DNA of 13,774 nt. It comes from an uncultured Ruminococcus sp. (GTDB lineage: Bacteria > Bacillota > Clostridia > Oscillospirales > CAG-272). Below the pieces are notes generated by a model. That model worked only from the letters and a program-made list of their open reading frames with translations, had not been told where the DNA came from and did no database searches. Where the stretch lies: NCBI GenBank assembly GCA_902791785.1, contig CADAXH010000035.1, forward strand, positions 1 to 13,774, read 5' to 3'. Every line of letters starts with the position of its first letter. Positions within the stretch are counted from its first letter, which is position 1. The position numbers and the translations under genes were made by a program. Of this stretch, positions 6,167-13,774 are shown piece by piece.

Positions 6167-6799
6167 TCAGTTTTCCTGTTTTTTATTGCTTATCACTTTC
6201 TTCTGCCACGACTTTTTACCGCACTCCGGGCATTTCATATAACGTGTCCGGCCCATGTGCATCGCCATATTCACGGATTTGTATGTCGGAACGTATCTGT
6301 GCCCGCATTTTCGGCATTCGTAATACCCTGCGACCTGCTCTATGCGAAGTGAAAATGCCACGCATATGATGAATTGTACTATTCCAACGCCGACCGGCAG
6401 GAAGAACGCCCAGATTGGCTTTTCAAGCATCATGAATATTATGCCCACTGCAATCATGGCAAAAAAGAATACAGCGGAAGTCAGACCGATGACGATCTCC
6501 ATTGTCAATAGTCTTTTGTCGGATTGTTCTTTCTGCCTGATCATTTCAATCAGGCTTTTTTCCATTTGTTCATTATAGTTTTCCATTGAAACTACCTCCC
6601 CACTCAATAAATCGTTGACCGTGACACCCAGGATTGCGCACAGTTCAAGCATGCTTGAAGCATCCGGCAGGGATTTGCCTGTTTCCCATTTCGAAACCGC
6701 GCGGTCGGTGATGCCTAGTTTTTCAGCAAGTTGAGCTTGTGTCAGATTCTGTCTTTTTCTTTTTTCTGCAATGAATCTGCCAATTTTTAATTGATCCAT
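6167..6799 (-). CDS. XRE-type HTH protein with two membrane helices and a C-terminal zinc ribbon
   Basis: Residues 6-64 are a classic XRE/Cro helix-turn-helix ('LTQAQLAEKLGITDRAVSKWETGKSLPD', then 'LCAILGVTVNDLLSGE'). Residues about 72-97 are a charged, probably helical linker. Two hydrophobic segments follow (about 99-125 and 128-151). The tail has a zinc ribbon with Cys162, Cys165, Cys190 and Cys193. It is therefore probably a membrane-anchored DNA-binding regulator, a build seen in many Firmicutes proteins of unknown signal. Start ATG at 6799 follows AAGGAGG by 8 bases. No obvious partner lies beside it: tRNA-Ser is upstream and a convergent lipoprotein gene downstream. Target and signal cannot be read from sequence; repeats in its own promoter suggest autoregulation. 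Confidence 0.85.
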   Translation of the reverse strand: MDQLKIGRFIAEKRKRQNLTQAQLAEKLGITDRAVSKWETGKSLPDASSMLELCAILGVTVNDLLSGEVVSMENYNEQMEKSLIEMIRQKEQSDKRLLTMEIVIGLTSAVFFFAMIAVGIIFMMLEKPIWAFFLPVGVGIVQFIICVAFSLRIEQVAGYYECRKCGHRYVPTYKSVNMAMHMGRTRYMKCPECGKKSWQKKVISNKKQEN

Positions 6800-6839
6800 T
6801 TTTTCGTCCTCCTTTCACTTCCATTGTAGACGAACAAGC

Positions 6840-6862
6840 CCGATAATAACACGAACTATCGG
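6840..6862 (-). promoter_or_regulatory. Possible promoter and operator of the XRE-type gene
   Basis: On the minus strand TGTTATTAT (6851-6843) reads as an extended -10 (TGn plus TATTAT). It lies inside an inverted repeat, CCGATA (6840-6845) and TATCGG (6857-6862), spaced 11 bp. ACGAAC also occurs twice exactly 21 bp apart (6830-6835, 6851-6856). No good -35 box is visible. Autoregulation by the encoded HTH protein is a plausible inference only. Confidence 0.4.
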
Positions 6863-6959
6863 TTGAGTGGGGAAAAATCAACCTCCGATAGAACCAATTT
6901 CCGATTTGTCTTTTTCTTTTTTAATAATTTCGAGGAGAAGTGTGAACAACAAATTCAAC

Positions 6960-7005
6960 AAAAAAACAATAACCTCTTTTGCCGTGGCAGACGAAAGAGG
7001 TTATT
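6960..7005 (-). terminator. Rho-independent terminator of tRNA-Ser
   Basis: On the minus strand a perfect 12-bp stem, AATAACCTCTTT with AAAGAGGTTATT (arms 7005-6994 and 6979-6968), encloses a 14-base loop. It is followed by G and seven Ts (6966-6960). It starts 4 bases after the tRNA 3' end. Confidence 0.92.
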
Positions 7006-7008
7006 TCA

Positions 7009-7097
7009 TGGCGGAGAGGAAGGGATTCGAACCCTTGTGCGCTTGCGCGCAAACTGATTTCGAGTCAGCCCCGTTATGACCTCTTCGATACCTCTCC
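7009..7097 (-). tRNA. tRNA-Ser (anticodon CGA)
   Basis: An 89-nt tRNA with CCA encoded. The acceptor stem GGAGAGG/CCTCTCC is perfect. The anticodon loop CTCGAAA gives anticodon CGA (plus-strand 7060-7062), reading UCG serine codons. The long variable arm, TGCGC-GCAA-GCGCA, is a 5-bp stem with a GCAA tetraloop, as expected for a class II tRNA. The T arm is AAGGG-TTCGAAT-CCCTT. It has its own promoter upstream and a strong terminator right behind, so it is a single-gene transcript, perhaps also reached by readthrough from lepA-hemW. Confidence 0.96.
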
Positions 7098-7109
7098 ATA
7101 TGCTTTTGG

Positions 7110-7138
7110 ATTTTACCACACGGTTAGTATTTAATCAA
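7110..7138 (-). promoter_or_regulatory. Promoter of tRNA-Ser
   Basis: On the minus strand TTGATT (7138-7133), a 17-bp spacer and TAAAAT (7115-7110). The -10 box ends 12 bases before the mature tRNA 5' end. The promoter lies in the short gap behind the hemW stop codon. Confidence 0.75.
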
Positions 7139-7149
7139 TACCAAACTGC

Positions 7150-8286
7150 TCAGCTGAAATCCAAAATATCACTAAGTATTGTATTTGAGACAAGAAGACC
7201 TGCTCTTGTCAATCTGAACCCCTTATCGGTTCTTTTTGCATATTTCAGATCAATATACTTCTGGATTTTTTCACCGTAATCCTCTTCCAGGTCTCTTCCG
7301 AATCTCAGTTTGTACTCTTTGGCTTCAACTCCTCTCGCAAGTCTGAGTCCCAGCATAATATACTGAGTAGCCTGCTGATCCAGCGTGAGTTTTTCGCTTT
7401 TTTCAACATTGGAAAAATAATCCGTTGGTTTTGAAATGAAGCCGTACAAATCCTTTGTGTATGAATACAGTTCCCCGTTGATAAATGAAGCGGCTCCGGG
7501 ACCGAATCCTATATAATCTCCGCTCTTCCAGTATCTGCAGTTGTGTCTGCACATCATTCTCTTCTTGGAAAAATTGGATATCTCATATTGTGTATATCCG
7601 GCCTTTTCGAGTCTCTTGGCTGCATGAATGTACATATTGTACTGCACGTCTTCGTCAGGTATTTTGGCAAGCAGTTCCTCCTGGCTTGCCAGAGGAGTTC
7701 CCTCTTCAACTCTCAGTCCGTAAAAGGAAATATGTTCCGGATCTAGAGAAGTGACATAATCGATTGTATTCATGAGAGTCTCTTCTTTCTGACCGGGAAG
7801 AGCATACATTATATCTACGTTTATATTCCTGAATCCAAGCATCCTTGCAAGCATATATGAACTTTCAAAACCGCTTTTGTCGTGAATTCTCGAAATCATT
7901 TTCAGTTCGTCGTCATCTGCACTCTGAAGTCCCATGCTCAGTCTGTTTATTCCGCAGTTCAGATAACTCTTTATTTTAAACGTGTCAAGTGTTCCCGGAT
8001 TGGATTCAATCGTTATTTCGGGGTTGTCGACAAACCTGATTACGGATTTCAGTGTCTCCATTGTTTCGACAATATATTTGGGATCAACGCAGGACGGAGT
8101 TCCGCCGCCTATGTACACGGAATCGGCAGTCCAGTCTTTGAGATAAGATTTGAAACTCATTATCTGTTCTTTCAGAGCGCGAAAATACTCTCCTGCTTCA
8201 AATAACTGTGTCACAGAATAGAAATCGCAGTATGAACATTTGTGCACGCAGAAAGGAACGTGAATGTATACCCCTAGTTTTTTCAA
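7150..8286 (-). CDS. hemW: HemW, radical SAM heme chaperone family (HemN-like)
   Basis: This is a radical SAM protein of the coproporphyrinogen III dehydrogenase-like family. The cluster motif is C13-x3-C17-x2-C20 followed by DF, without the extra cysteine of true HemN (CxxxCxxCxC), so it is assigned to HemW, thought to bind heme and insert it into hemoproteins. GGGTPS lies at 60-65. The C-terminal 'YWKSGDYIGFGPGAASF' and 'ATQYIMLGLRLARGV' are typical of HemW. At 378 aa it has full length. The start is TTG at 8286, supported by GGAGG six bases upstream and by alignment of 'GVYIHVPFC' near the N-terminus. It follows lepA by 17 bp, a conserved Firmicutes arrangement, though here tRNA-Ser follows instead of hrcA-grpE-dnaK. 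No other heme gene is in view. Confidence 0.93.
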   Translation of the reverse strand: MKKLGVYIHVPFCVHKCSYCDFYSVTQLFEAGEYFRALKEQIMSFKSYLKDWTADSVYIGGGTPSCVDPKYIVETMETLKSVIRFVDNPEITIESNPGTLDTFKIKSYLNCGINRLSMGLQSADDDELKMISRIHDKSGFESSYMLARMLGFRNINVDIMYALPGQKEETLMNTIDYVTSLDPEHISFYGLRVEEGTPLASQEELLAKIPDEDVQYNMYIHAAKRLEKAGYTQYEISNFSKKRMMCRHNCRYWKSGDYIGFGPGAASFINGELYSYTKDLYGFISKPTDYFSNVEKSEKLTLDQQATQYIMLGLRLARGVEAKEYKLRFGRDLEEDYGEKIQKYIDLKYAKRTDKGFRLTRAGLLVSNTILSDILDFS

Positions 8287-8303
8287 GCGGAACCTCCGGT
8301 TTG

Positions 8304-10115
8304 TTAGTCTTCTTCGTCCATCTTCAGAACTGCAGTAAACGTTTCCGGAGGTACTTCTACGGATCCGAGTTTACGCATTTTCTTTTTGCCTTCTTTTTGT
8401 TTTTCGAGCAGTTTCTTTTTTCTTGTTATATCTCCGCCGTAGCACTTTGCAAGGACGTCTTTTCTCATTGCCTTGACAGTCTCTCTGGCAATGACTCTTC
8501 CTCCAACAGATGCCTGAATCGGTATTTCAAACAATTGTCTCGGAATGTTGTCCTTCAGTGCGACCGCTATCTTTCTTCCTCTTGTGTACGCATTGTCCGC
8601 AAATACTATAAACGACAAAGCGTCTACTTTTTCGCCGTTTATGAGGATGTCAAGCTTGACAAGATTGCTCGTCATATATCCTTTGAGCTCATAATCAAGC
8701 GAAGCATACCCTTTGCTCCTGCTCTTCAGCGAATCAAAGAAGTCATATATTATTTCATTGAGCGGGAGGGTGTATCTGAGTTCCGCCCTCTTCGTATCAA
8801 TATATTTCATGTTTATGTAGATGCCGCGTCTCTTCTGGCAGAGATCCATTATTCCGCCTACGTATTCTGTAGGTACTATGATGTTGGCATCCACAACAGG
8901 CTCCTGGGCCTCGTCTATCTCGTCGGGATCCGGATAAACCGCAGGGTTGTCTATGAGTCTGGTCTCTCCGTTTTTCATGAGAACTTTATATATAACGCTC
9001 GGAGCAGTCGTTATTATGTCGAGATCAAATTCTCTCTCAAGTCTCTCCTCCATTATTTCCATGTGCAACAGACCAAGGAATCCGCATCTGAATCCGAATC
9101 CGAGCGCAATACTCGTCTCAGGTTCAAATGTGAGAGAAGCGTCATTCAGCTGAAGTTTCAGAAGTGCGTCCTTGAGTGCCTCATAATCGGCTCCGTCTTC
9201 AGGATAAATACCTGCAAATACCATCGGCTGTGCCTTTTTGAATCCTGGAAAAGGCGTGTCTGTAGGTCTTGATTCTTCAGTCACAGTATCACCGACGCGT
9301 GTATCTGAAACAGTCTTTATGCTTGCCGTGATATATCCGACTTCTCCCGCTGAAATCTCGTCTGACGGGACAAGTCCGAAAGCTGACATGTAGCCAACTT
9401 CCACAACATCAAAAACAGCACCTGTGTTCATCATCTTTATTCTTGTTCCGGCCCTGACTTTTCCGTCCTGAACCCTTACATAAACGACAACACCTTTGTA
9501 TGAGTCGTAATAAGAATCGAAAATAAGGCATTTGAGCGGAGCATTTTCGTCTCCGGAAGGAGCGGGAACGTCAGTGACAATTCTTTCAAGAAGGTCTTTT
9601 ACATTGAGACCGGTCTTGGCAGATACACAGGGACAGTCCGAAGCAGGTATTCCTATGATGTCTTCAATTTCTTTTCTTGTTCCTTCTATGTCTGCAGAAA
9701 CGAGATCTATTTTGTTTACAACGGGAAGAATCTCCAGATTGTTTTCGATGGCGAGATAGGTGTTTGCAAGCGTCTGGGCTTCTATTCCCTGAGTTGCGTC
9801 GACGACGAGGAGCGCTCCCTCGCATGCTGCGAGCGAACGTGATACTTCATAGTTGAAGTCCACATGTCCGGGAGTATCTATGAGATTGAACTCATAAGTG
9901 TTTCCGTCATCGGATTTGTAGGACATTTTGACTGCTCTTGCCTTTACGGTAATTCCCCTCTCGCGTTCAATGTCCATATTGTCGAGAATCTGTTCTTCCA
10001 TCTCTCTTTTGGACACGCTGTCAGTCAATTCGAGTATTCTGTCGGCAAGTGTGCTCTTGCCGTGATCTATATGTGCAATTATTGAAAAATTGCGTATCAG
10101 GTTTCTGTCTGCCAT
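8304..10115 (-). CDS. lepA: LepA / elongation factor 4
   Basis: LepA is a ribosome-associated translational GTPase related to EF-G, implicated in back-translocation and in 30S subunit assembly. The GTPase motifs are intact: AHIDHGKST (14-22), RERGIT (51-56), DTPGH (80-84) and NKID (134-137). '[14 protein letters not shown]' and the LepA-specific C-terminal region '[23 protein letters not shown]' are present, so the protein is complete at 603 aa. Start ATG at 10115 has GGAG five bases upstream and a good promoter. It heads a probable lepA-hemW transcript and diverges from glyA. The call is certain. Confidence 0.99.
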   Translation of the reverse strand: MADRNLIRNFSIIAHIDHGKSTLADRILELTDSVSKREMEEQILDNMDIERERGITVKARAVKMSYKSDDGNTYEFNLIDTPGHVDFNYEVSRSLAACEGALLVVDATQGIEAQTLANTYLAIENNLEILPVVNKIDLVSADIEGTRKEIEDIIGIPASDCPCVSAKTGLNVKDLLERIVTDVPAPSGDENAPLKCLIFDSYYDSYKGVVVYVRVQDGKVRAGTRIKMMNTGAVFDVVEVGYMSAFGLVPSDEISAGEVGYITASIKTVSDTRVGDTVTEESRPTDTPFPGFKKAQPMVFAGIYPEDGADYEALKDALLKLQLNDASLTFEPETSIALGFGFRCGFLGLLHMEIMEERLEREFDLDIITTAPSVIYKVLMKNGETRLIDNPAVYPDPDEIDEAQEPVVDANIIVPTEYVGGIMDLCQKRRGIYINMKYIDTKRAELRYTLPLNEIIYDFFDSLKSRSKGYASLDYELKGYMTSNLVKLDILINGEKVDALSFIVFADNAYTRGRKIAVALKDNIPRQLFEIPIQASVGGRVIARETVKAMRKDVLAKCYGGDITRKKKLLEKQKEGKKKMRKLGSVEVPPETFTAVLKMDEED

Positions 10116-10147
10116 TCGAACTCCAAAGTGTGTTTTTGTTGTATGTA

Positions 10148-10176
10148 ATTATACCAATATCATCGCCTTACCGCAA
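10148..10176 (-). promoter_or_regulatory. Promoter of lepA-hemW
   Basis: On the minus strand TTGCGG (10176-10171), a 17-bp spacer and a perfect TATAAT (10153-10148). The expected start is near 10141, giving a leader of about 25 nt. Confidence 0.75.
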
Positions 10177-10231
10177 CAAGAAGATGGGTATGAATATATT
10201 GTTAACAATCTGTTTTTTTCACTTGTTTTTG

Positions 10232-10260
10232 TTTACTTATCTTAATTAATTAGATATAAT
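10232..10260 (+). promoter_or_regulatory. Promoter of the glyA gene cluster
   Basis: TTTACT (10232-10237), a 17-bp spacer and a perfect TATAAT (10255-10260). Transcription from about 10267 gives a leader of about 68 nt to the ATG at 10335. This supports 10335, and not 10467, as the natural start of the glyA frame. I see no riboswitch fold in the leader. Confidence 0.7.
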
Positions 10261-10334
10261 ATCCTGGTAATACGCATCGATTGAGTCAAATGGACAAACC
10301 GGTGTAATCTTAAGAGAATTGTAGGTAAAAATGC

Positions 10335-10466
10335 ATGGTTAATCAAAATGTCGAATTCATCAAATCGTATGACCCTGAAGTTGGTGCTGCAATGTAGGAC
10401 GAACTCAAAAGACAGAGAACTTTTATCGAACTCATTGCATCAGAAAACATTGTATCCGAAGCAGTA
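10335..10466 (+). pseudogene. glyA: N-terminal part of glyA, split by an in-frame TAG
   Basis: In the same frame as the main glyA ORF, ATG at 10335 opens 20 codons (ending 'DPEVGAAM'), then TAG at 10395-10397, then '[23 protein letters not shown]' up to the next ATG at 10467. Both sides match the conserved SHMT N-terminus: E. coli has '[20 protein letters not shown]' at this place. The TAG replaces a residue that is Glu in E. coli and Lys in B. subtilis; GAG, AAG or CAG would each need one base change. No ATG, GTG or TTG lies in frame between the TAG and 10467. A weak AGG precedes the ATG at 10335. Confidence 0.85.
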
Positions 10467-11582
10467 ATGGCTGCTATGGGATCACATCTCACAAACAAAT
10501 ATGCTGAAGGATATCCGGGGAAAAGATACTACGGCGGATGTGCATACGTTGATGTTGTTGAAGATATAGCAAGAGAAAGAGCTAAAAAGCTGTTCGGTGC
10601 AGAACATGCAAACGTACAGCCTCACAGCGGCGCGCAGGCAAATACCGCAGTATATTTCGCACTTCTCAATCCCGGTGACACAGTTATGGGAATGAGCCTC
10701 GACTGCGGAGGCCACCTCACTCACGGAAGCCCCGTAAACCTCTCAGGAAAATATTATAACTTCGTACCTTACGGAGTAAGCGAAAAAGACTGCAGAATCG
10801 ATTACGATCAGCTCAGAGACCTTGCAAAGAAGAACAGCCCGAAACTCATTGTGGCAGGCGCTTCCGCATATCCGAGAATCATAGATTTCAAGACAATTTC
10901 CGAAATCGCAAAAGAGGTCGGCGCATACTTCATGGTTGACATGGCTCACATCGCAGGACTTGTGGCAACAGGTTATCACCCAAGCCCGGTTCCGTATGCA
11001 GACATCGTAACCACAACAACCCATAAGACCCTCAGAGGTCCGAGAGGCGGCATGATTCTCTGCAAGGAAGAACTCGCTAAACAGATTGACAAATCCATAT
11101 TTCCGGGAACACAGGGCGGTCCGCTTGAGCATGTCATCGCTGCAAAAGCAGTATGTTTCGGCGAAGCACTGAGACCCGAATTCAAGACATACGCAGGACA
11201 GATCATCAAGAATGCAAAAGCTCTTGAATCATCACTTCTCGAAGAAGGATTCGACCTTGTATCGGGCGGAACAGACAACCACCTGCTCCTGGTTGACCTC
11301 AGAAGCAAACACATAACAGGAAAAGAACTTGAGCACAGACTCGACGAAGTAGGCATCACATGCAACAAGAACGCCATCCCGTTCGATCCTGAAAAACCGT
11401 TCGTAACAAGCGGAATAAGACTCGGAACTCCTGCCGTCACATCAAGAGGATTCAAAGAGGAAGACTGCAGACTCATAGGAAAACTCATCTCGAGAACAGT
11501 CACAAGCTTTGAGACCGACAAGGACTCCATAAAAGCAGAAACAGAAAAACTCTGTCTCGCCCATCCTATATATGAAGACTGA
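10467..11582 (+). CDS. glyA: Serine hydroxymethyltransferase (main ORF; N-terminus cut off by TAG)
   Basis: SHMT is the PLP enzyme that converts serine plus tetrahydrofolate to glycine plus methylene-THF. From this ATG there are 371 residues; with the upstream segment and one residue for the TAG the protein would be 415, the family's normal length. Active-site regions are intact: '[14 protein letters not shown]', 'VDMAHIAG' and the PLP-lysine segment [14 protein letters not shown] (Lys187 here, 231 in full numbering, equivalent to E. coli Lys229), and '[10 protein letters not shown]' (substrate-binding Arg). If translation really begins here, the product lacks the N-terminal arm and the Ser of 'IASEN' (E. 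coli Ser35, a substrate-carboxylate contact), so it would probably be impaired. No clear ribosome site precedes 10467. The gene overlaps pncC by 11 bases. It is either a recently disrupted gene, a sequence error, or read through the stop. Confidence 0.9.
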   Translation: MAAMGSHLTNKYAEGYPGKRYYGGCAYVDVVEDIARERAKKLFGAEHANVQPHSGAQANTAVYFALLNPGDTVMGMSLDCGGHLTHGSPVNLSGKYYNFVPYGVSEKDCRIDYDQLRDLAKKNSPKLIVAGASAYPRIIDFKTISEIAKEVGAYFMVDMAHIAGLVATGYHPSPVPYADIVTTTTHKTLRGPRGGMILCKEELAKQIDKSIFPGTQGGPLEHVIAAKAVCFGEALRPEFKTYAGQIIKNAKALESSLLEEGFDLVSGGTDNHLLLVDLRSKHITGKELEHRLDEVGITCNKNAIPFDPEKPFVTSGIRLGTPAVTSRGFKEEDCRLIGKLISRTVTSFETDKDSIKAETEKLCLAHPIYED

Positions 11583-12060
11583 TCTTAAAAAGGTTTCAGA
11601 CAACCTTTTCAAAGTTCTTCAGGAAAGCAGAGTTACATTCGGAACAGCAGAATCATGCACCGGAGGTCTGATTGCGAAAACAGTGACAGATATCTCCGGT
11701 ATTTCCGAATTCTATCTCGGTTCCGTCGTCTCATATTCCAATTCAGTCAAAGAAAACGTTCTGGGAGTAAAAGAAGAGACTCTGAAAGAATTCGGCGCAG
11801 TGTCAGCTGACACGGCAAAGCAGATGGCTGAAGGGACATTGAATGTAATAGGCTGCGATTATTCCGTTTCAACAACCGGAATCGCAGGTCCCGGCGGAGG
11901 CACGGCAGAAAAGCCCGTAGGACTTGTATACATTGCAAGTGCGGGAAAAGGAAAAGAGACAAAAGTCACAAAGAACCTGTTTTCAGGCACAAGAGAAGAG
12001 ATACGCATGCAGGCAACTGAAAAGGCGCTCACCATGCTCATCGAACAGATAGAAGAATAA
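11572..12060 (+). CDS. pncC: CinA C-terminal domain protein (PncC-type NMN amidase)
   Basis: A 162-aa stand-alone CinA C-terminal domain. Members such as E. coli PncC deamidate nicotinamide mononucleotide in the pyridine nucleotide salvage cycle. Hallmarks are TAESCTGG (25-32) and GIAGPGG (103-109) followed by 'KPVGLVYIA'. The N-terminal MoCF/COG1058 domain of full CinA is absent, as in PncC. ATG at 11572 overlaps the last 11 bases of glyA, with no strong ribosome site of its own, so translation is probably coupled to glyA. A ribosome released at the glyA TAG would not reach this start, which adds weight to that lesion. Confidence 0.92.
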   Translation: MKTDLKKVSDNLFKVLQESRVTFGTAESCTGGLIAKTVTDISGISEFYLGSVVSYSNSVKENVLGVKEETLKEFGAVSADTAKQMAEGTLNVIGCDYSVSTTGIAGPGGGTAEKPVGLVYIASAGKGKETKVTKNLFSGTREEIRMQATEKALTMLIEQIEE

Positions 12061-12071
12061 AGAGGTCAAAA

Positions 12072-13145
12072 ATGGCTGCAGCAGGAAGAATCATAGACTA
12101 TTATGAATTCGCCACCGAACTCAAACAGGGAGTCGGCGGTGCATATGTCTTTTGCGGCCAGGAAGACGGAATAAAAAAAGGCTGCCTCTCGGCAGTGTAC
12201 AAAAAAATAATGTCGGCTGAAGGAATGGAAGTTTTCAACAACTATTCAGTTTCCTTCGGCACCGGGGATGATCAGCTCGACAAAATAGAAAATGCTGTCA
12301 GTTCATTTCCCATGATGCAGGATCAGATTCTTGTCGTTGTTTCGGACCTTAATTTCGCACAGGCAAACAAAGAGACAAAAGAAGGTCTTTCGGACCTGTG
12401 TTCAAGGTGCGGAAAAGAGACTGTCCTCGTTATATATTTCAGAGGAAGCGAAGTCGACACGGGTTACGGATTTGAAAAATCCGAATTTGTGAAACTCTTT
12501 CAGTCAAACGCCACAATAGTCAAGTTTGACAAGCCCACTCCCGGTAAATTCCAGGCATGGGCAAAGAAGAAAGCCTTTTCAAACGGATGGATTCTTTCAG
12601 ACCCGGCAGCTGAACTCTTTTCGTACATGTGCGACTGCTCAATGATGCAGGGCGAAGCAGAACTTGAAAAACTGAACGCCTTTGCATTGTCGCGTGAAGA
12701 ACATTACACAGTCACCGAAGAAGACGTGAGAATGGTATGCACAGAAGCCCCGAGAGAAGGAGCTCCCTTTGCGATGTCCAATGCCGCATACAAGTGGAGC
12801 CTCAAGGAAATGCTTGAAGTATTCAGAAAAGCGAGGGACGACAGAGAGGAACCGATAATGGTTCTGTCCATGCTTATCAGCATTTATTCGGACATGCTCA
12901 TGTTCAAAGCCGCCCTGAATTCAGGACTGGGTTTCCCTCAGGCGTGCGAAGAGACAAAAATAAAGGGATACAGGGCAAACCTCATAAATGATGCAGTATC
13001 CAAACCCAACATTTCCATAATTGAAAATGCTTTGAATGAAGCATACAGAACAGACGTCAAACTGAAAAGCGAGACAACCGACAGCTGGGTACTTCTTGAC
13101 ATGCTGGCTGCAAAAATATATACTCCCGCATCGCTGAGGAAATAG
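12072..13145 (+). CDS. holA: DNA polymerase III delta subunit, HolA
   Basis: HolA is the clamp-loader subunit that opens the sliding clamp. At 357 aa the length fits. The N-terminus 'GGAYVFCGQEDGIKKGCLSAV' matches the delta-subunit opening (hYLhxGEExhhhxxxhxxh), followed by 'FPMMQDQILVVVSDL' (family: hPhhxxxRhVhhxxh). 'LKEMLEVFRKARDDREEPIMVLSMLISIYSDMLMFKA' matches the collar-domain helices, and 'KSETTDSWVLLDMLAAKI' the C-terminal helix. Overall conservation is low, as usual for HolA. Start ATG at 12072 follows AGAGGT closely, 11 bases after pncC. The stop codon is TAG, two bases before rnmV. Confidence 0.78.
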   Translation: MAAAGRIIDYYEFATELKQGVGGAYVFCGQEDGIKKGCLSAVYKKIMSAEGMEVFNNYSVSFGTGDDQLDKIENAVSSFPMMQDQILVVVSDLNFAQANKETKEGLSDLCSRCGKETVLVIYFRGSEVDTGYGFEKSEFVKLFQSNATIVKFDKPTPGKFQAWAKKKAFSNGWILSDPAAELFSYMCDCSMMQGEAELEKLNAFALSREEHYTVTEEDVRMVCTEAPREGAPFAMSNAAYKWSLKEMLEVFRKARDDREEPIMVLSMLISIYSDMLMFKAALNSGLGFPQACEETKIKGYRANLINDAVSKPNISIIENALNEAYRTDVKLKSETTDSWVLLDMLAAKIYTPASLRK

Positions 13146-13147
13146 CC

Positions 13148-13738
13148 ATGCTGAACATATCCAGGCCCATAATCGTGGAAGGAAAATATGACAGGGAAAA
13201 AATCCTGTCGATAGCGAATGCCAGAGTCATTACAACAAACGGATTCGGTATTTTCAAAGACAGCGAGCTCATAAAATACATAAGAAAACTTGCCGAAAAA
13301 GAAGGAATAATAGTTCTTACCGACTCGGACGGAGCCGGACTTGTAATAAGGAACAAGATCAATTCCATACTTCCGAAAGAAAAAGTTTTCAACATATATG
13401 TTCCTGAAATAAAAGGAAAAGAAAAACGGAAGAAGGAACCATCAAAACAGGGTCTTCTAGGAGTTGAGGGAATAGATTCCGCTTGGCTTGAAAACGCACT
13501 GTCATGTTTTGACGGCAAAGAGCCCGGAAAGAATGCATACATTTCAAAAACAGACATGTATCTTCTCGGTCTGTCAGGAAAGAGCGAGAGCGGAAAACTG
13601 AGAAAAGAGCTCGCAAAAAAACTTGATCTGCCGACAAACCTGTCGTCCACTTCCCTTTTATCCGCAATCAATTTACTAATATCTAAAGAGGAATTCATAA
13701 AGGCTTTGAACAGCCTTGGAATTAAGGATTATGAGTGA
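13148..13738 (+). CDS. rnmV: RNase M5-like TOPRIM protein (RnmV family)
   Basis: RNase M5 matures 5S rRNA precursors in Firmicutes. The TOPRIM signature is complete: VEGKYD with Glu11, and TDSDGAG with Asp59 and Asp61. 'KQGLLGVEGIDSAWLENAL' (about 100-118) matches the GVE segment after TOPRIM in RNase M5, and the 196-aa length fits. 'TTNGFGIF' and 'TDSDGAG' differ slightly from B. subtilis RnmV (ETNGSAI, TDPDFPG), as in many Clostridia, so an RNase M5 paralogue with another target is possible. ATG at 13148 is two bases after the holA stop, with GAGG inside the end of holA. In many Firmicutes rnmV precedes ksgA. Confidence 0.8.
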   Translation: MLNISRPIIVEGKYDREKILSIANARVITTNGFGIFKDSELIKYIRKLAEKEGIIVLTDSDGAGLVIRNKINSILPKEKVFNIYVPEIKGKEKRKKEPSKQGLLGVEGIDSAWLENALSCFDGKEPGKNAYISKTDMYLLGLSGKSESGKLRKELAKKLDLPTNLSSTSLLSAINLLISKEEFIKALNSLGIKDYE

Positions 13739-13774
13739 AAAAATTAATGCTTTAATCGACAAAATACTGACAAA
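13731..13774 (+). CDS. Start of a further gene, cut by the window edge (ksgA expected by position)
   Basis: ATG at 13731 overlaps the end of rnmV by 8 bases and opens an uninterrupted frame, M-S-E-K-I-N-A-L-I-D-K-I-L-T, to the edge. Such an overlap is typical of operon genes. The usual neighbour after rnmV is ksgA (16S rRNA dimethyladenosine methyltransferase), but these few residues show no KsgA motif, so the identity rests on gene order alone. Confidence 0.5.
   Translation, partial: MSEKINALIDKILT

Noticed and set aside
6088..6369. Plus-strand frame reading repeated MDFASFR/MDFALFR
   Set aside because: The repeats come from the TTTCGCAT array, and the remainder is antisense to the XRE-type gene; no ribosome site supports it.
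7009..7097. Integration site at the tRNA-Ser 3' end
   Set aside because: No integrase, no direct repeat of the tRNA end, and housekeeping genes on the upstream side; nothing suggests an inserted element.
8208..9272. 354-codon plus-strand open frame
   Set aside because: It lies opposite lepA and the start of hemW, both unmistakable on the minus strand; its own translation looks like antisense noise.
10267..10334. Riboswitch (tetrahydrofolate or glycine) in the glyA leader
   Set aside because: The leader is only about 68 nt and shows no strong paired stems or recognisable conserved core of either class.
10395..10397. Genome-wide reassignment of UAG, or pyrrolysine, to explain the glyA TAG
   Set aside because: None of the other conserved genes in the window has an in-frame TAG, and holA appears to use TAG as its normal stop just before rnmV (reading through it would add only four codons, so this point alone is weak). 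Pyrrolysine is known from methylamine methyltransferases and has no reason to be in SHMT.

Overview
The window looks like chromosome from a low-to-mid GC Gram-positive anaerobe of the Firmicutes/Clostridia type. The reasons are strong GGAGG-type ribosome binding sites with some GTG and TTG starts, the adjacent pair lepA-hemW, an RNase M5-type TOPRIM protein (a Firmicutes trait), a stand-alone CinA C-terminal domain, and a Thr/Ser/Glu-rich cell-surface lipoprotein. The species cannot be named from the sequence. Nearly everything is housekeeping or metal homeostasis. I see no phage, transposon or CRISPR.

Left part (1-3430): a ferrous-iron uptake locus. On the minus strand lie two small FeoA proteins and a long FeoB that runs off the left edge. 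Divergent from them is a short DtxR/MntR-family regulator. The 178-bp divergent gap holds a perfect-consensus promoter (TTGACA, 17 bp, TATAAT) pointing at feo, and a palindrome GTTAG-N6-CTAAC fills its spacer. Two more copies lie in the feo leader and a fourth between feoA and feoB. The regulator's metal-ligand residues look iron-type.

Middle (3430-7150): a large secreted calcineurin-like phosphoesterase with accessory beta domains on the plus strand. It converges on a minus-strand XRE-type regulator that carries two membrane helices and a zinc ribbon. The 320-bp gap between their 3' ends contains a long terminator-like hairpin and an array of ten TTTCGCAT units with a pitch of about 10.7 bp, preceded by one inverted copy. 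Next comes tRNA-Ser(CGA) on the minus strand with its own promoter and terminator.

Right part (7150-13774): lepA-hemW on the minus strand, diverging from a plus-strand run glyA-pncC-holA-rnmV-(start of another gene). The glyA reading frame is interrupted by an in-frame TAG at codon 21 of what would be a normal-length 415-residue protein. The rest of the gene is intact.

Most worth a second look: the interrupted glyA, the feo operator architecture together with the regulator's ligand set, and the helically phased repeat array. I do not see a clear new multi-gene system.
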